This document shows positions 6,842-8,397 of a stretch of 8,397 nt of DNA, piece by piece. The first letter of the stretch is position 1. Each line of letters opens with the position of its first letter. Source of the DNA: Burkholderiales bacterium (GTDB lineage: Bacteria > Pseudomonadota > Gammaproteobacteria > Burkholderiales > Burkholderiaceae_C). A program made the translations under genes and the position numbers. Under the pieces are notes generated by a model. That model ran no database searches, was not told the origin of the DNA, and was given only the letters and a program-made list of their open reading frames with translations. The stretch lies in assembly GCA_011391855.1 (NCBI GenBank), contig JAABPT010000036.1, forward strand, positions 1 to 8,397, in the 5' to 3' direction.

Positions 6842-7585
6842 ATGAAAAGACTCGAAAACAAGGTTTCCATCATCACCGGCGCCGCGCAGGGCATCGGGCT
6901 GTCCACCGCGCTGAAATTCGCCCAGGAAGGCGCCACCGTCATCGTCTGCGACGTCAAGCAGGCGGCGGTGGACGAGGTCGTCAAGCAGTGCCAGGAGCTC
7001 GGCGCCACGGCGGCGGGCTATGAGATGGACGTAACGAAGCGCGAAATGGTCGATAGCGTCGTCGCCCGCGTGAAAGAGAAATTTGGCCGCATCGACGTGC
7101 TGGTCAACAACGCCGGCATCACCCAGGACGCGCGCCTGCAGAAAATGACGCTGGAGCAGTTCGACCGCGTGATCGACGTCAACCTGCGCGGCGTGTTCCA
7201 TTGCTCGCAGGCCGTGGCCGATACCATGGTGGCGCAAGGCGCTGGGGTGATCCTGAATGCCTCGTCCGTCGTCGGCCTGTACGGCAACTTCGGCCAGACC
7301 AACTACGCAGCCACCAAGTTCGGGGTGATCGGCTTCACCAAGACCTGGAGCCGCGAGCTCGGCCCCAAGGGCATCCGCGTGAACGCGGTGGCGCCCGGTT
7401 TCATCGCCACGCCCATGGTCGCGGCCATGCCCGAGAAGGTGCTGAAGGACTTGGAGGCCAAAGTGCCGCTGCGGCGCCTGGGCAAGCCCGAGGAAATTGC
7501 CAGCATCTACGCCTTCCTGGCCAGCGACGAAGCCGGCTACATCAACGGCACAGTGATCGAGGCCTCGGGCGGCATGTCCCTCTAG
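6842..7585 (+). CDS. FabG-like short-chain dehydrogenase/reductase (3-oxoacyl reductase type)
   Basis: This is a 247-aa classical SDR, the normal length for FabG and PhaB. The cofactor motif TGAAQGIG is at 12-19 and NNAG at 89-92. The catalytic tetrad is complete: Asn114, Ser142 (SSVVG), Tyr155 and Lys159 in YAATK. VNAVAPGFIATPM (180-192) and the C-terminal GGMSL (243-247) resemble FabG-type 3-oxoacyl-ACP or acetoacetyl-CoA reductases. Asp37 at the end of the second beta strand (VIVCDVK) usually favours NAD(H), whereas FabG and PhaB normally use NADPH. It may therefore act as an NAD-dependent 3-hydroxyacyl dehydrogenase, although the substrate is not fixed by the sequence. ATG 6842 is chosen because the SDR fold begins at MKRLENKVSIITG; the in-frame ATG at 6761 lies inside the palindrome and would add 27 unrelated residues. 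The Shine-Dalgarno sequence is weak. It has its own 149-base upstream region, so it is probably a separate transcript from the exporter. Confidence 0.9.
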   Translation: MKRLENKVSIITGAAQGIGLSTALKFAQEGATVIVCDVKQAAVDEVVKQCQELGATAAGYEMDVTKREMVDSVVARVKEKFGRIDVLVNNAGITQDARLQKMTLEQFDRVIDVNLRGVFHCSQAVADTMVAQGAGVILNASSVVGLYGNFGQTNYAATKFGVIGFTKTWSRELGPKGIRVNAVAPGFIATPMVAAMPEKVLKDLEAKVPLRRLGKPEEIASIYAFLASDEAGYINGTVIEASGGMSL

Positions 7586-7587
7586 GC

Positions 7588-7684
7588 AAAGGGCCCCCAC
7601 GCTTGCCACTTTGTGTGCTGCGCTGCCCCCCGCAGGGGGCGCTGCCTTGCTTGGGGCGGCCCGGCGCTACGGCTGGTGTCCCCG
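7588..7684. repeat. Probable dispersed GC-rich intergenic repeat of Comamonadaceae
   Basis: The stretch between the SDR stop and the next gene is non-coding in style and dominated by C-runs and G-runs. GCCCCC (7625-7630) and GGGGGC (7635-7640) form a 6-bp hairpin with loop CGCA. GGGCC near 7587-7591 can pair with GGCCC near 7658-7662 as an outer arm. The order of its blocks (CCCCCACGCT, GTGTGCTGCGCTGCCCCC, GGGGGC, CTTGCTTGGGGCGGCCCGGC) matches a repeat I remember from many intergenic regions of Comamonadaceae genomes. Only one copy is in the window, so repetition cannot be shown here and the boundaries are approximate. No T-tract follows, so it is not a standard intrinsic terminator. Confidence 0.5.
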
Positions 7685-7689
7685 CGTGT

Positions 7690-8202
7690 ATGCTTCAGCA
7701 GGATATGGCGACCCGTTTACCCGCTGAAATCACCCTGCGCGGCCTGCAACCCGGCGACATGGGCTGGGTGGTGCAGCAGCACGGCGAGATCTATGCGCGC
7801 GAATACGGCTGGAACAGCGAGTTCGAGGCCATGGTCGCCGATATTGCCGCCGGGCTGCTGCGCCGTTTCGATCCGCAATGGGACAAGGCCTGGATCGCCG
7901 AGCTGAACGGCGAGCGGGTCGGCTCGGCCTTCGTGGTGCGCAAATCAAAAAACATCGCCCAGTTGCGCATGCTGATCCTCACGCCGGCCGCGCGCGGCCT
8001 GGGCTTGGGCGCACGCTTGACCGACGAATGCCTGGACTTTGCGCGAGGCAAGGGCTATCGCAAGATGGTCCTATGGACTAACGCCAACCTCACCGCCGCG
8101 CGTGACATCTACGCCCGGCGCGGCTTCACCCTGGTAAAAAGCGAGCCCTACCAGGGCTATGGCTGTGAACTGGTCGGGGAGACCTGGGAACTGGTGCTGT
8201 GA
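7690..8202 (+). CDS. GNAT-family N-acetyltransferase
   Basis: This is a 170-aa single-domain acetyltransferase that would transfer an acetyl group from acetyl-CoA to an amine of unknown identity. The acetyl-CoA pyrophosphate loop is RGLGLG (102-107), fitting R/Q-x-x-G-x-G/A, and follows the beta-strand LRMLILTP (92-99). The later part, YRKMVLWTNANLTAARDIYARRGF, is the usual C-terminal half of the fold (given here as 123-134 and 135-145). GDMGWVVQQHGEIYAREYGW (22-41) and the ending LVGETWELVL (161-170) resemble the acetyltransferase half of MarR-GNAT fusion regulators; here there is no MarR domain. The start is uncertain: ATG 7690 gives 170 aa and ATG 7705 gives 165 aa, and neither has a well-placed Shine-Dalgarno sequence (AGGA sits only one base before 7705). 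The gene lies behind the repeat-like stretch and ends 3 bases from the stop of the opposing gene. Confidence 0.88.
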   Translation: MLQQDMATRLPAEITLRGLQPGDMGWVVQQHGEIYAREYGWNSEFEAMVADIAAGLLRRFDPQWDKAWIAELNGERVGSAFVVRKSKNIAQLRMLILTPAARGLGLGARLTDECLDFARGKGYRKMVLWTNANLTAARDIYARRGFTLVKSEPYQGYGCELVGETWELVL

Positions 8203-8205
8203 ACC

Positions 8206-8397
8206 TCAGGAAGCGGCGTGTCGTTGGCCTTTCGCCCGCCGCCAGGCATCGGAGGAGAAGACCCAGAGCACACCAACCAGCAGGCCGCCGATGGCGCCCA
8301 TGGCCAATAGCAGGGATTTCCTGGGGGAAACCGGCTTGTCGGACACGAAAACTGCCTCGATCGCCCTCGCCTCCTGGGTCGCAGGAGAGCTTAGTGC
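8206..8397 (-). CDS. Wzz/GNVR-type polysaccharide chain-length determinant, C-terminal fragment
   Basis: The minus strand is open from the right window edge to TGA at 8206-8208, giving 63 residues in frame; the start lies outside the window. The fragment reads VFVSDKPVSPRKSLLLAMG and continues into a hydrophobic segment, GAIGGLLVGVLWVF, then a basic tail (AWRRAKGQ). A Pro-containing KPVSPRKS stretch directly before a last transmembrane helix with spaced glycines, then a short cytoplasmic tail, is the standard C-terminus of Wzz and related polysaccharide copolymerases. These inner-membrane proteins set the length of O-antigen or exopolysaccharide chains. The gene is convergent with the acetyltransferase, with only three bases between the stops and no terminator visible. 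An outer polysaccharide locus probably lies to the right. The subtype (Wzz, Wzc-like or EpsF-like) cannot be decided from the tail. Confidence 0.8.
   Translation of the reverse strand, partial: ALSSPATQEARAIEAVFVSDKPVSPRKSLLLAMGAIGGLLVGVLWVFSSDAWRRAKGQRHAAS

Noticed and set aside
7201..7689. A long N-terminal extension of the acetyltransferase reaching into the SDR gene
   Set aside because: The extension is an out-of-frame reading of the SDR gene and of the repeat-like block. The GNAT fold starts only after 7690.
1..8397. CRISPR array, tRNA or rRNA genes, insertion sequence or prophage genes
   Set aside because: No regularly spaced repeats, no cloverleaf or rRNA-like stretch, and no transposase or integrase motif were seen. 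The coding content is ordinary chromosomal genes.

Overview
The window looks like chromosomal DNA of a high-GC betaproteobacterium, most likely a member of the Comamonadaceae (Burkholderiales). The grounds are the GC-rich codon use, the character of the beta-oxidation proteins, and a C/G-rich hairpin-bearing intergenic stretch at about 7588-7684 that resembles a repeat family I recall from that group. No database search was possible, so the taxonomic call is inference.

Layout. Positions 1-2754 (+) hold the 3' part of a thiolase and a complete 719-aa FadB/FadJ-type multifunctional protein. Together they cover the last three steps of fatty-acid beta-oxidation. A strong intrinsic terminator at 2774-2804 closes this unit. 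An AT-richer intergenic stretch follows, with an extended -10 promoter and a perfect 10-bp inverted repeat that runs into the start codon of a TetR-family regulator. From 2955 to 6692 (+) four genes form a tight operon in which every junction is an ATGA overlap: TetR regulator, HlyD/AcrA-type periplasmic adaptor, FtsX/DevC-type permease and DevA/LolD-type ATPase. This is the inner-membrane and periplasmic part of a tripartite ABC exporter. The adaptor carries the R-x3-L-x6-S tip motif used to dock onto TolC, but no TolC gene is present in the window.

Positions 6842-7585 (+) encode a FabG-like short-chain dehydrogenase with a complete N-S-Y-K tetrad and an Asp that suggests NAD(H) preference. 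Upstream of it is a 15-nt palindrome that contains the CTGC-N3-GCAG sequence known for PhaR-type polyhydroxyalkanoate regulators. After the repeat-like stretch comes a GNAT acetyltransferase (about 7690-8202, +). It ends tail-to-tail, three bases from the stop of a minus-strand gene entering from the right edge. That fragment (8206-8397) is the C-terminus of a Wzz-type polysaccharide chain-length determinant and probably marks the border of a surface polysaccharide locus.

How the genes may work together: the first two genes degrade acyl-CoAs, and the SDR acts on 3-oxoacyl or 3-hydroxyacyl substrates of the same kind. The regulated exporter lies between them. An acyl-chain-related cargo or inducer is a reasonable hypothesis, but nothing in the sequence proves it. 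None of the genes looks frameshifted or broken. The two truncated genes are cut only by the window edges.
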